From the NCBI GenBank assembly GCA_023442525.1, contig JAEZZA010000018.1, positions 1 to 64,000 of the forward strand: a DNA stretch of 64,000 nt, written 5' to 3'. Under the pieces are notes generated by a model. It searched no databases. It was not told the origin of the DNA and saw only the letters and a list, made by a program, of their open reading frames with translations. Source of the stretch: Bacteroidota bacterium. Lineage in GTDB: Bacteria > Bacteroidota > Bacteroidia > Bacteroidales > UBA10428. Below, piece after piece: positions 46,892-56,364 of the stretch (the stretch's first letter is position 1; each line of letters starts with the position of its first letter). The translations under genes were made by a program, and so were the position numbers.

Positions 46892-48883
46892 ATGACCGAC
46901 AGTGAAAGGATACAGGAGTTAAGAGCCCGCATTGATTATCATAATTACCGGTATTATGTATTATCCGATCCGGAAATTAAAGATGAAGCTTATGATAAAA
47001 TGATGCAAGAACTTATCCTGCTTGAAAAACAACATCCCGAACTTATTGATCCCGACTCGCCAACCCAGCGTGTAGGAGCGGATATCGACAGTAATTTTGT
47101 TCAGATCAGACATCAGTATCCCATGCTGTCGCTCGACAATACCTATTCGCCGGAGGAAATAAGTGATTTTCATGAAAAGGTAAAACGCACTCTCAGGAAC
47201 GAGGATGTGGAATATGTTTGTGAGCTTAAGTTCGACGGGGTTTCTATCAATCTGCATTACGAAAACGGTCGTCTCAGAACTGCAGTAACACGCGGTGACG
47301 GGGAAAAGGGAGACGATGTAAGCAGCAATGTGCGAACTATAAAAAGCATTCCACTGGTTCTAAAGGGTAAAGATTACCCGTCTTCATTTGATATAAGGGG
47401 TGAGATCTTTTTGCCCCACAGTGGTTTCGAGAAACTGAACCGTGACCGGGCCGAAGCAGGTGAACCCTTGTTCGCAAACCCCAGAAATGCTGCGTCTGGA
47501 ACATTAAAAACAAAAAATTCGGCATTGGTGGCCAGGAGGCCGCTCGATTGCTATTTATATTATTTACCAGGGGTTGAAGGGATATTCCAAACTCACCACG
47601 AGAGCATTACAAAGGCACGCGACTGGGGGTTCAAAATATCGCCTTACATTCAAAAATGCGGATCGCTTGATAAGGTATACGATTTCATCAATCTGTGGGA
47701 GACAAAACGCGACACCCTGCCTTTTGATATTGATGGAATTGTCATAAAAGTGAATTCTTACAGGCAACAGCAACTCCTTGGTTTTACCGCAAAATCACCC
47801 AGGTGGGCTATAGCTTACAAGTATAAAGCGCGTGAGGCTATTACAACGTTGCTGTCTATCGATTTCCAGGTTGGCCGGACGGGCTCCATAACTCCGGTTG
47901 CCAATCTGCAACCTGTGTTGCTTGCCGGTACCACGGTAAAAAGGGCTTCATTGCACAATGCCGATCAGATTGAATTGCTCGACGTAAGAATCGGTGATAA
48001 AGTAAAAATTGAAAAAGGTGGAGAAATCATTCCGAAAATTACAAGTGTGGTTCTCTCCGAACGTACAAAAGAACTCACTCCGGTGAAGTTTATATCAGAG
48101 TGCCCGGAATGTGGTACCACCCTGGTACGGTTACCCGGCGAAGCCCGTCATTTTTGCCCCAACGAAACCGGCTGTCCACCCCAGATTAAAGGCCGTCTTG
48201 TTCATTTTACAGGAAGAAGGGCTATGGATATCGGTTGTGCCGAAGCTACCATTGAACAATTTTACAACGAGGGACTTCTGAATGATCCATCGGATTTTTA
48301 TGATCTGACTATTGAAACATTGATCAACCAGGAACGGTTCGGCAAGAAGTCGGCCGAAAACCTCATTAAAAGCATCGAAGACTCCAAAAATATACCTTTT
48401 GAGCGGGTTTTATACGCTCTGGGGATTCGTAATGTTGGTGAAACCATGGCAAAGAAACTTGCCTCACACTTCGATTCGATGGAAACTTTGATGAATGCAG
48501 AAGTAGAAGAGCTGATCCAGGTAGGTGAAGTTGGAGATGTGATTGCACGAAGTGTAAGGCTGTACTTTTCTGATCCGGCGAACCGTATGATAATTGAAAA
48601 ACTAAATGCTGCAGGAGTTCAGATGAACCGTGCATCAGGAACAACACGAAAGTCGGATAAATTGGGAGGCAAAAGCTTTGTAATTTCAGGGGTTTTCAAG
48701 AGTCATTCGCGTGATGAGATGCATAAGATCATCGAGGAAAATGGGGGGAAGGTGCTTGGTTCGGTAAGTTCAAATACCAATTTTGTGGTTGCTGGTGAAG
48801 GAATGGGACCGGCTAAAAAGGAAAAGGCAGCAAAACTGGGCATACCAGTTATTTCTGAGGAAGAATTTCTGGGTATGATTTAA
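46892..48883 (+). CDS. ligA: NAD-dependent DNA ligase LigA
   Basis: 663 residues, full length. N-terminal Ia domain with Y-H-N-Y-R-Y-Y-V, adenylation domain with nucleophile Lys113 in CELKFDGVSI, the nucleotide-binding FDIRGEIFLP and D-G-I-V-I-K-V-N motifs, OB fold, four-Cys zinc finger (C-P-E-C...C-P-N-E-T-G-C), helix-hairpin-helix region and a C-terminal BRCT domain (about 590-663). It seals nicks in replication and repair, using NAD+. It is transcribed alone. Confidence 0.98.
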   Translation: MTDSERIQELRARIDYHNYRYYVLSDPEIKDEAYDKMMQELILLEKQHPELIDPDSPTQRVGADIDSNFVQIRHQYPMLSLDNTYSPEEISDFHEKVKRTLRNEDVEYVCELKFDGVSINLHYENGRLRTAVTRGDGEKGDDVSSNVRTIKSIPLVLKGKDYPSSFDIRGEIFLPHSGFEKLNRDRAEAGEPLFANPRNAASGTLKTKNSALVARRPLDCYLYYLPGVEGIFQTHHESITKARDWGFKISPYIQKCGSLDKVYDFINLWETKRDTLPFDIDGIVIKVNSYRQQQLLGFTAKSPRWAIAYKYKAREAITTLLSIDFQVGRTGSITPVANLQPVLLAGTTVKRASLHNADQIELLDVRIGDKVKIEKGGEIIPKITSVVLSERTKELTPVKFISECPECGTTLVRLPGEARHFCPNETGCPPQIKGRLVHFTGRRAMDIGCAEATIEQFYNEGLLNDPSDFYDLTIETLINQERFGKKSAENLIKSIEDSKNIPFERVLYALGIRNVGETMAKKLASHFDSMETLMNAEVEELIQVGEVGDVIARSVRLYFSDPANRMIIEKLNAAGVQMNRASGTTRKSDKLGGKSFVISGVFKSHSRDEMHKIIEENGGKVLGSVSSNTNFVVAGEGMGPAKKEKAAKLGIPVISEEEFLGMI

Positions 48884-48901
48884 TCAATAACTTAAAGGAA
48901 T

Positions 48902-48934
48902 AAAAAAAGTCCCGCCGTGGCGGGACTTTTTATT
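48902..48934. terminator. Rho-independent terminator (bidirectional)
   Basis: A run of A, then AAGTCCCGCC-GTG-GCGGGACTT followed by TTT. The stem is perfect, and A/T tracts on both sides allow it to serve both ligA (+) and the convergent tonB operon (-). Confidence 0.9.
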
Positions 48935-48952
48935 ATGTAACGGACAATTCAA

Positions 48953-49735
48953 TTACTGAAGCTGGAAGATCACAGGCATAACAAACTGCTGTTTAACAGC
49001 ACGTCCGCCCTGTTTTGCAGCTCCCCATTTCGGTGACGACATAATAACGCGAACCGTTTCTTTGTCAAGAGACGCATCGACACCGCGGAGAACTTTTACG
49101 TCAACCACTTCACCGCGTGAATTAACGGCGAATTGTACAGTAACCCTGCCGAAAATACCATTTTCCACGGCAACCGGAGGATAAACCAGGTTTTTCTGAA
49201 CCCATTCTCTGAAGGTTTCAAGAGTACCCCCCTGGAAGGTAGCCTGTTCTTCAACGAATACAAATGCAGGCTCTTCTTCAACGATTACTTGTTCCTCAGT
49301 AGCTGCCACAACCTCAATAGTTTCAGGTGGCGGCTCATTGGTAGTTGTCTCCTTTACGTCGTCAACTATAGCTAACTGTACATCCTCATCTGCCTCTTCA
49401 ACAACAACAGGAGCAGTATACTTTACCTGTTGCTCCATTGCTGCAGGAGGAGGAGGAGGAGGAGGAGGAGGAGCATCCTGGTCGGTTTTCACATTCTGTA
49501 ATTCGGCAACGGTTTCTTTTACTAGTACCACCGTTTCATCTTCAGCGTTCAGTGCCTTAATAAATGGTACTGCCACTCCAGATGCTATGAGCAGAAACGC
49601 GATCAGGAACCCAACAGCAAGGTAACGTGCGAACCTCTTACGGAGGTAATACGAGCCGTATTCTTTATTCCTGTTTTCGAAAACAAGATCCTCCAGGGTA
49701 CCGCCAGTTCTCTTCTTATTTTTATTATTTTCCAT
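48953..49735 (-). CDS. tonB: TonB family energy transducer
   Basis: 260 residues. Cytosolic N-terminus with T-L-E-D-L-V-F-E-N-R-N-K-E-Y-G-S-Y-Y-L-R-K (a motif typical of Bacteroidota TonB proteins), one membrane helix (about 39-60), a Pro/Glu/Val-rich periplasmic linker with a run of nine prolines, and the TonB C-terminal domain (about 165-260; Y-P-x-x-A, G-R-V-T-V-Q-F, V-L-R-G-V-D). It links the ExbBD motor to outer-membrane receptors such as BtuB. It is the last gene of the exbB-exbD-exbD-tonB operon. Confidence 0.95.
   Translation of the reverse strand: MENNKNKKRTGGTLEDLVFENRNKEYGSYYLRKRFARYLAVGFLIAFLLIASGVAVPFIKALNAEDETVVLVKETVAELQNVKTDQDAPPPPPPPPPAAMEQQVKYTAPVVVEEADEDVQLAIVDDVKETTTNEPPPETIEVVAATEEQVIVEEEPAFVFVEEQATFQGGTLETFREWVQKNLVYPPVAVENGIFGRVTVQFAVNSRGEVVDVKVLRGVDASLDKETVRVIMSSPKWGAAKQGGRAVKQQFVMPVIFQLQ
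49445..49471. repeat. (AGG)9 trinucleotide repeat in tonB
   Basis: Nine exact AGG units on the + strand encode nine consecutive prolines (all CCT) in the TonB linker. Unusually uniform codon use makes it a simple-sequence repeat able to change length in frame. Confidence 0.85.
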
Positions 49736-49749
49736 GTTCAGGAATTTAA

Positions 49750-50421
49750 TTATTTTTTACTTGCGGCACCGCCACCTTGCGAAGCAAGGTAATCAGCAAC
49801 CATTTTCTTTTCCACATCGTTGATATCAACCAACGCGTACAGAGCAATGTTGGTGATAGCCATTTCATCGAGGATATCAACAACATTTTTGTATTTCACT
49901 TCTTCATAAGCCTTGATCAGAACAACAGGACCCGTTTTATCCTGCCTCATAAAGCGTTTACGGGCAGAATCAACTGAGTCGCGAGGCATTTCAATTTTAC
50001 CCGTAATAACGTCGTTCTTCATAGTCTCAATTTTTGTGAACAGATCCTTATTACGACGAAGCAAAACTTTACGAATGCCATCATCACTGAAGTTGGTTTC
50101 ATGTAAGGTAGGCAGCGGCGGTTTGGCGGGGTTTGCCAATCCATTATACCACAGAACCTTATCTTCACCAATAAGTATAATGTTCAATGCTTTACTGCTG
50201 TCGACCTGAGGCTTATTCTTCTGATCTTCCGTTTTATCTTTTTCAGGAAGAACGATCTCCATAACTTTTGGTTTGGACATCGAAGTGGTAAGCATAAAGA
50301 AGGTAAGCAAAAGGCAGAATAAGTCCACCATAGGCGTCATATCAATTCTGGCGCTATAGTGTTTGGCCCTTTTCTTTCCTTTTTGTTTGCCACCACCTTG
50401 ATTTTGAATAATTTCAGCCAT
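49750..50421 (-). CDS. exbD: ExbD-type biopolymer transport protein (second copy)
   Basis: 223 residues. A basic start, then R-I-D-M-T-P-M-V-D-L-F-C-L-L-L-T-F-F-M-L as the single membrane helix with the conserved Asp, and a long periplasmic domain. It forms the proton-driven motor with ExbB. It is larger than E. coli ExbD (141) but typical of Bacteroidota. It starts 10 bases after the first exbD. Confidence 0.93.
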   Translation of the reverse strand: MAEIIQNQGGGKQKGKKRAKHYSARIDMTPMVDLFCLLLTFFMLTTSMSKPKVMEIVLPEKDKTEDQKNKPQVDSSKALNIILIGEDKVLWYNGLANPAKPPLPTLHETNFSDDGIRKVLLRRNKDLFTKIETMKNDVITGKIEMPRDSVDSARKRFMRQDKTGPVVLIKAYEEVKYKNVVDILDEMAITNIALYALVDINDVEKKMVADYLASQGGGAASKK

Positions 50422-50431
50422 TTCTCAATTA

Positions 50432-51061
50432 TTAAATCGTTGACAGATCAATATCAACCTCTTCAAGATTTGTAGTAAGGTTGAATTTATTAATATTATT
50501 GTCCTGCAAAATATCAATCACCTTTTTGATATACTCGTAATCGACATCACGATCACCCTTTAGAGCAACTTCGAAGTCGTTATGATAATTACGGGCAAAT
50601 CTGATCCAGAGACGAAGCTGATTATCCGTGGAGTCCATAGGTATTCCCGAGTGCATTTCCTCACGGGCTTCATTTGATTCGGCATTAATGAACTCCTTCA
50701 TTTTCTCAATAGGAAGTGAAAATGAATTCAGTGCTTCGAACTTCTTAACTTCTTCGGGAGTGAATTTCATCTGGTACTGATAAGCCATAGCTCTCAGTAT
50801 GTTTCCGCGAAGATGTTCGGAAGTATCTATACCGTTATCAACATTAAAAAATACCTTTTTATCCTTGGATACAGTAAGCGTTATGATATGTCTTTCAGGC
50901 GATATCTTATTGGATACCGATGAAGGAGTATCAACAGCAACAGCTTCCTGTGGACGAAAACGGGCAGTTAATATGAAAAAGATAAGCAGGAGACAAAATA
51001 AGTCCACCATCGGCGTCATGTCGATATGCGGTGGAGATTTTTTCATTGTAAGTTTTGGCAT
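50432..51061 (-). CDS. exbD: ExbD-type biopolymer transport protein (first copy)
   Basis: 209 residues. H-I-D-M-T-P-M-V-D-L-F-C-L-L-L-I-F-F holds the conserved Asp in the membrane helix, followed by a periplasmic domain with a terminal D-Y-E-Y-I-K-K-V-I-D-I-L element. It and its neighbour share the N-terminal motif and diverge beyond, so they probably form a heteromeric ExbD pair around ExbB. Confidence 0.93.
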   Translation of the reverse strand: MPKLTMKKSPPHIDMTPMVDLFCLLLIFFILTARFRPQEAVAVDTPSSVSNKISPERHIITLTVSKDKKVFFNVDNGIDTSEHLRGNILRAMAYQYQMKFTPEEVKKFEALNSFSLPIEKMKEFINAESNEAREEMHSGIPMDSTDNQLRLWIRFARNYHNDFEVALKGDRDVDYEYIKKVIDILQDNNINKFNLTTNLEEVDIDLSTI

Positions 51062-51118
51062 AGTCTCTCAATTTTAAATTAACTATTACTTATTCGCTCC
51101 AACTGAAGGTATACCTGC

Positions 51119-51928
51119 TTATTTCTTTAAAGATGATGCAAAGGTCTGAGTCAAACTGAATCCGGCCTCATCAATTTTAAAGGTCATATTATCCACACGG
51201 GTCTGATAGTAGTTGTAGAAAATCAGAGCCAGAGTCGAACCGGTAATACCGAAAGCTGTATTAATAAGAGCTTCAGAAATACCTGTTGCAAGTTCGAGCG
51301 CGTCAGGTGCACCTGCAGTAGCCAGAGCGCCGAATGCACGGATCATACCAAGTACTGTACCGATAAGACCAACAAGCACGGATACTGAAGCGATGGTTGA
51401 CATTATAACCAGATTTTGTGAAAGAACAGGTAATTCAAGAGCTGTAGCTTCTTCTAATTCTTTCTGAAGGGCGAGAACTTTCTGGTCATTCTGAAGAGTA
51501 TTATCATTCTGCAGGTCGCGATACCTTTTCAGTCCGGCTTTAACCACGTTTGCCAGTGAACCTTTCTGTTTGTCGCAAAGTTTTGAAGCTTCTTCAATTT
51601 TATCCTGGTTAACCAGGTCACGGATATTGCGTACAAAACTGTTCAGACTGCCACGACCTTTTGCTCTCCACAGCATAATGAACCTTTCAACAACAAAAGT
51701 CAACAGAATCAGATTGATAGCCATGAGCAAAGGCACAATGATTCCTCCCTTATAAATGATACCAAGATAGTTTCCGGGTAATGCAGCACCCTCAGGATTT
51801 CCACCTTCGAAGTTTATCGGGTTACCCATGATATTCTTGTAAATGAGCCATCCGGCTACCAGACACAGCACCATAACCACAATTACAAAGGTGGATTTTA
51901 ATGCTTCAGCTAAAGATTGTCCTTTCAT
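51119..51928 (-). CDS. exbB: ExbB/TolQ/MotA proton-channel protein
   Basis: 269 residues from ATG at 51928; an in-frame TTG two codons upstream (51934) is less likely. Membrane helices near 12-30, 60-85, 150-175 and 195-220, with the family pattern G-L-I-G-T-V-L-G-M-I-R-A-F and E-A-L-I-N-T-A-F-G-I. It is the channel of the TonB motor. It starts a tight exbB-exbD-exbD-tonB run. Confidence 0.94.
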   Translation of the reverse strand: MKGQSLAEALKSTFVIVVMVLCLVAGWLIYKNIMGNPINFEGGNPEGAALPGNYLGIIYKGGIIVPLLMAINLILLTFVVERFIMLWRAKGRGSLNSFVRNIRDLVNQDKIEEASKLCDKQKGSLANVVKAGLKRYRDLQNDNTLQNDQKVLALQKELEEATALELPVLSQNLVIMSTIASVSVLVGLIGTVLGMIRAFGALATAGAPDALELATGISEALINTAFGITGSTLALIFYNYYQTRVDNMTFKIDEAGFSLTQTFASSLKK

Positions 51929-52038
51929 GTTCAAATATTATTTAAGATGTGTATTAATAATTATTTTTAAATATTTGGTTATACAAAGAAAAGTAATTTT
52001 TTCATACAAAATAATCAGGATACGCTAAAACTTTGCCG

Positions 52039-53829
52039 CTATTGTCTCTGTCCCGCCGCGATAACTTTGGTAAGATTAGCGATAGCATCCTTCACTTCGG
52101 CATTTCCCGGATCGAGTTTCAGATAATCCTCATAATGTTTTTTGGCTTCAACATATTTCTTTTCCTTAAGGGCAATAGATCCTTTCCCGTTAAGGGCAGC
52201 TTTCTGCCAGTCTTTATTATTCGGATCGAGGTTATACATTTTGTCGTACCACTCTATGGCCTGATCATAATCTTTTTTTGTTATAAAATAATATCCAAAG
52301 TATGAGTAGGCCTCCTGTATCGCATTTTTATACTTCTCCGTATCATCACCGATGGTAGTCAAAAGATTCTCAAAATAGGGAACAGCTTTACCTTCGGCTT
52401 GTTCCGGATCCATATTCGAAGCTGTCCGGGCCAGGTATAAAGCGGCATCTACATTCTGCGGATTTTCAGCGAGCATATCACTGAAAGCCTGGAATGCTTT
52501 TTCGTTATCCTTCATGTTATAGTATGACCTGGCGATCATCGTTCTGTCAGCTTTATCTTCCCAACCATTTTCCTTCTTGAGTTCAAAAGCCGCGATCGCA
52601 TCTTCATATCTCCTGGAATAATACATATCTGAAGCCATCTCAGCAAGCAGCGCTCTGTCGCCCGGATCTACTTCAAGTGCCTTCTTCATATTTTCGAAGG
52701 CCATATCGAGCATCACAGAATCTCTGTTTGCCAGTTTGTATAATATCCGACCATAATAGGAATAGTCCCTTGCAATCAGCTCCTCGGGCTTAGCATTTTT
52801 GAAAAAGGTTTCCATATACAGTCTGCCTTTTTCGAGTTCAGGCGGTTTCATTTCATAAGCGCTGTAACCGGCAACCCTGTTCAGATAATTACGTGAATTA
52901 TCCACTTTCAGAATCTCCTCAACTACTTCCAGAGCTCCTTTATAATCCTTTGATTTGAACAGTGAGTTACCATACCTGATCTTGGCAGGAATTGTATTGC
53001 CTGAAAGTTGCATGTACTTGAAGTAATACTGTCTTGCCAGATCATGACGTCCTCCCATCGACCAGAGCTCACCAAGACTACGGTAAACCGGTGCAAAGGT
53101 GGAATCGATTTCCTGAGCTTCTTCAAAATAAGGACGTGCGGCCACAAGGTTCGGAACGCGCATATAAATATTACCAATCTTTATCTTAGGTAATGGTGAT
53201 TTCGGATCCTTGTTCAATGCCTGGTTGTAATTAAACAGAGCATTGGAAGCATCGTTCGATTTAAGGTATACATCACCGAGCGTAAGATAAATATTAGGAT
53301 CAGCCGGATTTACCACTTTTGCCCTTTCACAATAATTTATGGCTTTCTTTATCCTGTTTCTCTTGCCATATAACTGGGCAGATGCAAGGTTTGTGAGAAT
53401 AATTGCCTTTTCAGGAGTATATTCCTTCTTCTTCATCTTCACAGGTACAGCAGCCTCAGCAATTCTGAAGTATTCATCAGCTTTGGTTGTATCACTGCTA
53501 ACCAATAAAGTTACGGCACCCATTCCAACCTGATTCAACACACTGGCAGGAGCATTTTTTATACCCTGCTGAAATATGCCTTCGGCCCTGCGGGCGAATT
53601 CTTCTTTCGAATTCGATATGGTATCGGCAAGATATTCTTTCAAAATAGCATCACCATAATAATAGTAAAGATTGCCGTTGGCAGGTTCTTTCTTAATCAG
53701 CTCATCCAGCATCTTTTCTGCCTCTTCATATTGCTGGCTGTTAATAAGGTTCAGAGCCGTTTTCAAATCTCCCTGACCAAAAACGTGCAGTGTAAAAAGG
53801 CAACAAAGCAATAATGTTATCGGTTTCAT
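52039..53829 (-). CDS. Periplasmic TPR protein of the TonB operon
   Basis: 596 residues with a signal peptide (MKPITLLLCCLFTLHVFGQG) and at least twelve TPR-type helix pairs from about 25 to 585 (for example Y-Y-Y-G-D-A-I-L, N-L-Y-Y-Y, A-I-E-W-Y-D-K-M-Y-N-L-D-P-N-N). It follows the PstS-like gene and precedes exbB, an order conserved in many Bacteroidota. It may scaffold TonB-linked machinery in the periplasm. Confidence 0.88.
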   Translation of the reverse strand: MKPITLLLCCLFTLHVFGQGDLKTALNLINSQQYEEAEKMLDELIKKEPANGNLYYYYGDAILKEYLADTISNSKEEFARRAEGIFQQGIKNAPASVLNQVGMGAVTLLVSSDTTKADEYFRIAEAAVPVKMKKKEYTPEKAIILTNLASAQLYGKRNRIKKAINYCERAKVVNPADPNIYLTLGDVYLKSNDASNALFNYNQALNKDPKSPLPKIKIGNIYMRVPNLVAARPYFEEAQEIDSTFAPVYRSLGELWSMGGRHDLARQYYFKYMQLSGNTIPAKIRYGNSLFKSKDYKGALEVVEEILKVDNSRNYLNRVAGYSAYEMKPPELEKGRLYMETFFKNAKPEELIARDYSYYGRILYKLANRDSVMLDMAFENMKKALEVDPGDRALLAEMASDMYYSRRYEDAIAAFELKKENGWEDKADRTMIARSYYNMKDNEKAFQAFSDMLAENPQNVDAALYLARTASNMDPEQAEGKAVPYFENLLTTIGDDTEKYKNAIQEAYSYFGYYFITKKDYDQAIEWYDKMYNLDPNNKDWQKAALNGKGSIALKEKKYVEAKKHYEDYLKLDPGNAEVKDAIANLTKVIAAGQRQ

Positions 53830-53856
53830 TTTTATATGTACTAATTTATATATAGG

Positions 53857-54807
53857 TTATTCACTTCTTAGTTGTACAAGTCGAATGGGCATCGTGGCAG
53901 GAACCATTCCCATCTTAAGAACAATCCGCTGTCCCTGGTCTGCTGCCATGAAAGATATAAAACCCTTCCCCAGACCTGTAATTGTTTCCCTGCTGATTGC
54001 GTAAACCTCCCTTCTGAAAGGATAGGATTCATCAGCAATGTAAGCAGGATGCGGGGTATAAAAGTCGGGACCCTCAGAGTATTCTTCCGGAGTGATCGCG
54101 ACAACTTTTACACGATCCAGAAAATCATGTGTGATGGAATCATCAGAATCACTTATCCAGTTTACACTGATAATTCCAATCGCCTCAGGATTTTTTTCAA
54201 TATAATCGATAACCGACGGATTCGATCCAGCTGAATAACAATATTCTGGCAAATTATTCAAACCGAATCTCGACATCAGATACCGAACATTGGAAGATCC
54301 CTGATTATCGAATACGATTTTCAGATTGCCCAATTTTGAAGCAGGATTAATCTGTTTCCAACTTGTTATCTTACCTGAAAACATATCGGGAAGCGAATTA
54401 TACCTGATTTTGCTATCCGGATTTTTCGGGTTAACTACAAATGCAACTGCATCCCATGCTATATGCGTGGTTCTCGGAATGATCAGTTTATCCTTAAGAT
54501 ACGCTTCTTCATTGGCCGTCAGCTTCCTGCTGGTAATCATCAGCCTTACTGAGTCGGCCATAAATAATTGACGTACGCTGTCTTCTGATGCATTTATGGA
54601 TGTAATATGTGCATATTTATACATATTTTCAAATACAGCTATTTCAGAATCTGCGAGTAAGGTATAAGCCTCGTCTACTCCCACCTTAATGTTACCGCGG
54701 GTAGCCGTTTCCTTAGTAAGCTGATTCTGATTGTATTCCTTGCATGACAACAGCCAAAGGAAAGAAAAGATCAGAATAACGATCGATTTGTTAAACATCA
54801 GTTTCAT
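53857..54807 (-). CDS. PstS-like substrate-binding lipoprotein
   Basis: 316 residues. Lipobox FLWLLSC with Cys about 22. The binding fold shows N-I-K-V-G-V-D, D-A-V-A-F-V-V-N-P, F-S-G-K-I-T-S-W-K-Q-I-N-P and G-S-S-N-V-R-Y, as in phosphate-type (PBP-like II) proteins. There are no pstC/A/B genes nearby. In this conserved context it is probably not a phosphate importer subunit but a ligand sensor or accessory of the TonB motor operon. Start could also be Met4 (54798). Confidence 0.82.
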   Translation of the reverse strand: MKLMFNKSIVILIFSFLWLLSCKEYNQNQLTKETATRGNIKVGVDEAYTLLADSEIAVFENMYKYAHITSINASEDSVRQLFMADSVRLMITSRKLTANEEAYLKDKLIIPRTTHIAWDAVAFVVNPKNPDSKIRYNSLPDMFSGKITSWKQINPASKLGNLKIVFDNQGSSNVRYLMSRFGLNNLPEYCYSAGSNPSVIDYIEKNPEAIGIISVNWISDSDDSITHDFLDRVKVVAITPEEYSEGPDFYTPHPAYIADESYPFRREVYAISRETITGLGKGFISFMAADQGQRIVLKMGMVPATMPIRLVQLRSE

Positions 54808-55027
54808 CTTCTGAATATTTTCTTCGTTTGCTCTTTTGATAAATTATGACCATTCTGAATATTCCGTACCCTATAATTGTCACTCCAAAAATCGTGCGAA
54901 ACTCTTTTGAAAATTGCATGGCAATTTGTGGCGTGAACATAATGAACAAACCAAAAACAACGAAAAGGGCTGCGACAACATATCCTATAAGAGACATGAG
55001 ATCAGGCATTGAGTCTTTTTTAAGCAT
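54791..55027 (-). CDS. Small two-helix membrane protein of the TonB operon
   Basis: 78 residues, two membrane helices (about 12-34 and 43-62) and a charged, basic-then-acidic tail. Its 3' end overlaps the PstS-like gene start by 17 bases, so it is first in the operon. Family unknown; a similar small protein is often seen in this operon. Confidence 0.7.
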   Translation of the reverse strand: MLKKDSMPDLMSLIGYVVAALFVVFGLFIMFTPQIAMQFSKEFRTIFGVTIIGYGIFRMVIIYQKSKRRKYSEDETDV

Positions 55028-55238
55028 TACAAAAAGTTTTATAGTTCCCGTCGTTGAAACGTCGCCAATTTTTTAAGAGGCGTAAATATATAAAAAAGTT
55101 ATAAAAAAAAAGCCGTAACTGTAAATTCATGTTCCGCACATCATGATGAATCATAAATGATTATAGCTTCCATCGTATTAAGCATTTACACTTAATAGAT
55201 GCAGCCCGGTGTAAAATTCCATAAAATATTTTAATATT

Positions 55239-56360
55239 TCAGGTCGTTTTCCTGTATATCCAGGTTGCAAGCGCTGTAAGCCCTACTGCCATAACGGCCA
55301 TGATACCGAAATCAATTGCCAGGTCAGCAAAACCCGACCCTTTAAGAAGTATCATCCGGTTTATCCTTATAAAATAGGCAATCGGATTAATAAAATTAAC
55401 CTGCTGGGCCCAGTGTGGCATGGTTTCGGCAGGTGTAAAAATTCCGGATAACATAACAAATGTAACCAGTACAAAGAAATTTAAAAACTGAGCCTGTTGC
55501 TGAGTCTCTGAAACGGTGGAAATAAACAGACCGATTCCCAGCATAGCTGTCAGATAAAGGGCCGCAAAGGCAAAGAGTAATAAGAGGTTACCTTCGATGG
55601 GAATGTTAAACAATAACTTACCAATTATAAGCCCGATCAACAGCTCGAATAATGCTATAAGCCAGAAAGGCAGAAGCTTTCCGATGACAAATTGGTATTT
55701 TCTGATTGGTGTTACATTGATTTGTTCAATAGTACCTATTTCTTTTTCCCTTACAAGATTCAGCGAGGCCAGGAACATACCAATCACAGTCAGTAATATG
55801 GCCAGAATTCCGGGTACCATGTAATACTTAAAATTGAGTTCTTCGTTATACCAATACCGGTGTTCAACATTAATGCTCTTTACCGGATTGGAACGAAGAG
55901 CATTGGGCCCTTCCATCGTTAGTGTTTCCCTGTAAAAATCATTGATGATTTGCGATGAATAACCATTTATCAGCGATGCCGTCATACCGTTAATGGCATC
56001 TATCTGTATCTGTAAATCTGACTTCCCCTCACTATAAACCTTGTTTTCGAAATCATTGGGTATTATCAGTATCATGTCTGCCTTGTTCCGGAGCATTTCT
56101 TCCTCTGCACGTGATTCTGTAAAATGCCCGGGTATTATTTTAAAAAAAGGAGAACTTGAAAATTTATCTGTCAGACCGGATGAAAGACTTGACCCATCCC
56201 GGTCAACCACAATCAGATCGATATTTCGCATGTCCAGTGTAGCTGCATTCGCAAGTATTACAAGCTGAACCACGGGCAATGCAAATATTAAAGGTATCAT
56301 GGTTTTATTCCGCATGATCTGCCGGAATTCCTTACGCACTATAAAAAGTATGGTTCTCAT
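55239..56360 (-). CDS. ABC-2 permease of efflux operon (second)
   Basis: 373 residues from ATG at 56360 (the open frame extends to 56396 but would overlap the previous gene by 32 bases). N-terminal helix, a periplasmic domain (about 45-170) and five further helices, with the YhhJ/YbhR-like F-I-V-R-K-E-F-R-Q-I-M-R-N-K start and E-K-E-I-G-T-I-E-Q-I-N-V-T-P motif. It pairs with the next permease as the membrane part of the exporter. Confidence 0.9.
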   Translation of the reverse strand: MRTILFIVRKEFRQIMRNKTMIPLIFALPVVQLVILANAATLDMRNIDLIVVDRDGSSLSSGLTDKFSSSPFFKIIPGHFTESRAEEEMLRNKADMILIIPNDFENKVYSEGKSDLQIQIDAINGMTASLINGYSSQIINDFYRETLTMEGPNALRSNPVKSINVEHRYWYNEELNFKYYMVPGILAILLTVIGMFLASLNLVREKEIGTIEQINVTPIRKYQFVIGKLLPFWLIALFELLIGLIIGKLLFNIPIEGNLLLLFAFAALYLTAMLGIGLFISTVSETQQQAQFLNFFVLVTFVMLSGIFTPAETMPHWAQQVNFINPIAYFIRINRMILLKGSGFADLAIDFGIMAVMAVGLTALATWIYRKTT

Positions 56361-56364
56361 AACT

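Noticed and set aside
49338..49625. 95-residue frame with a polyglycine run opposite tonB
   Set aside because: It is the antisense reading of the polyproline repeat and TonB linker.
53857..54807. PstS-like gene as part of a phosphate ABC importer
   Set aside because: No pstC, pstA, pstB or phoU gene is present and the gene belongs to the TonB motor operon.
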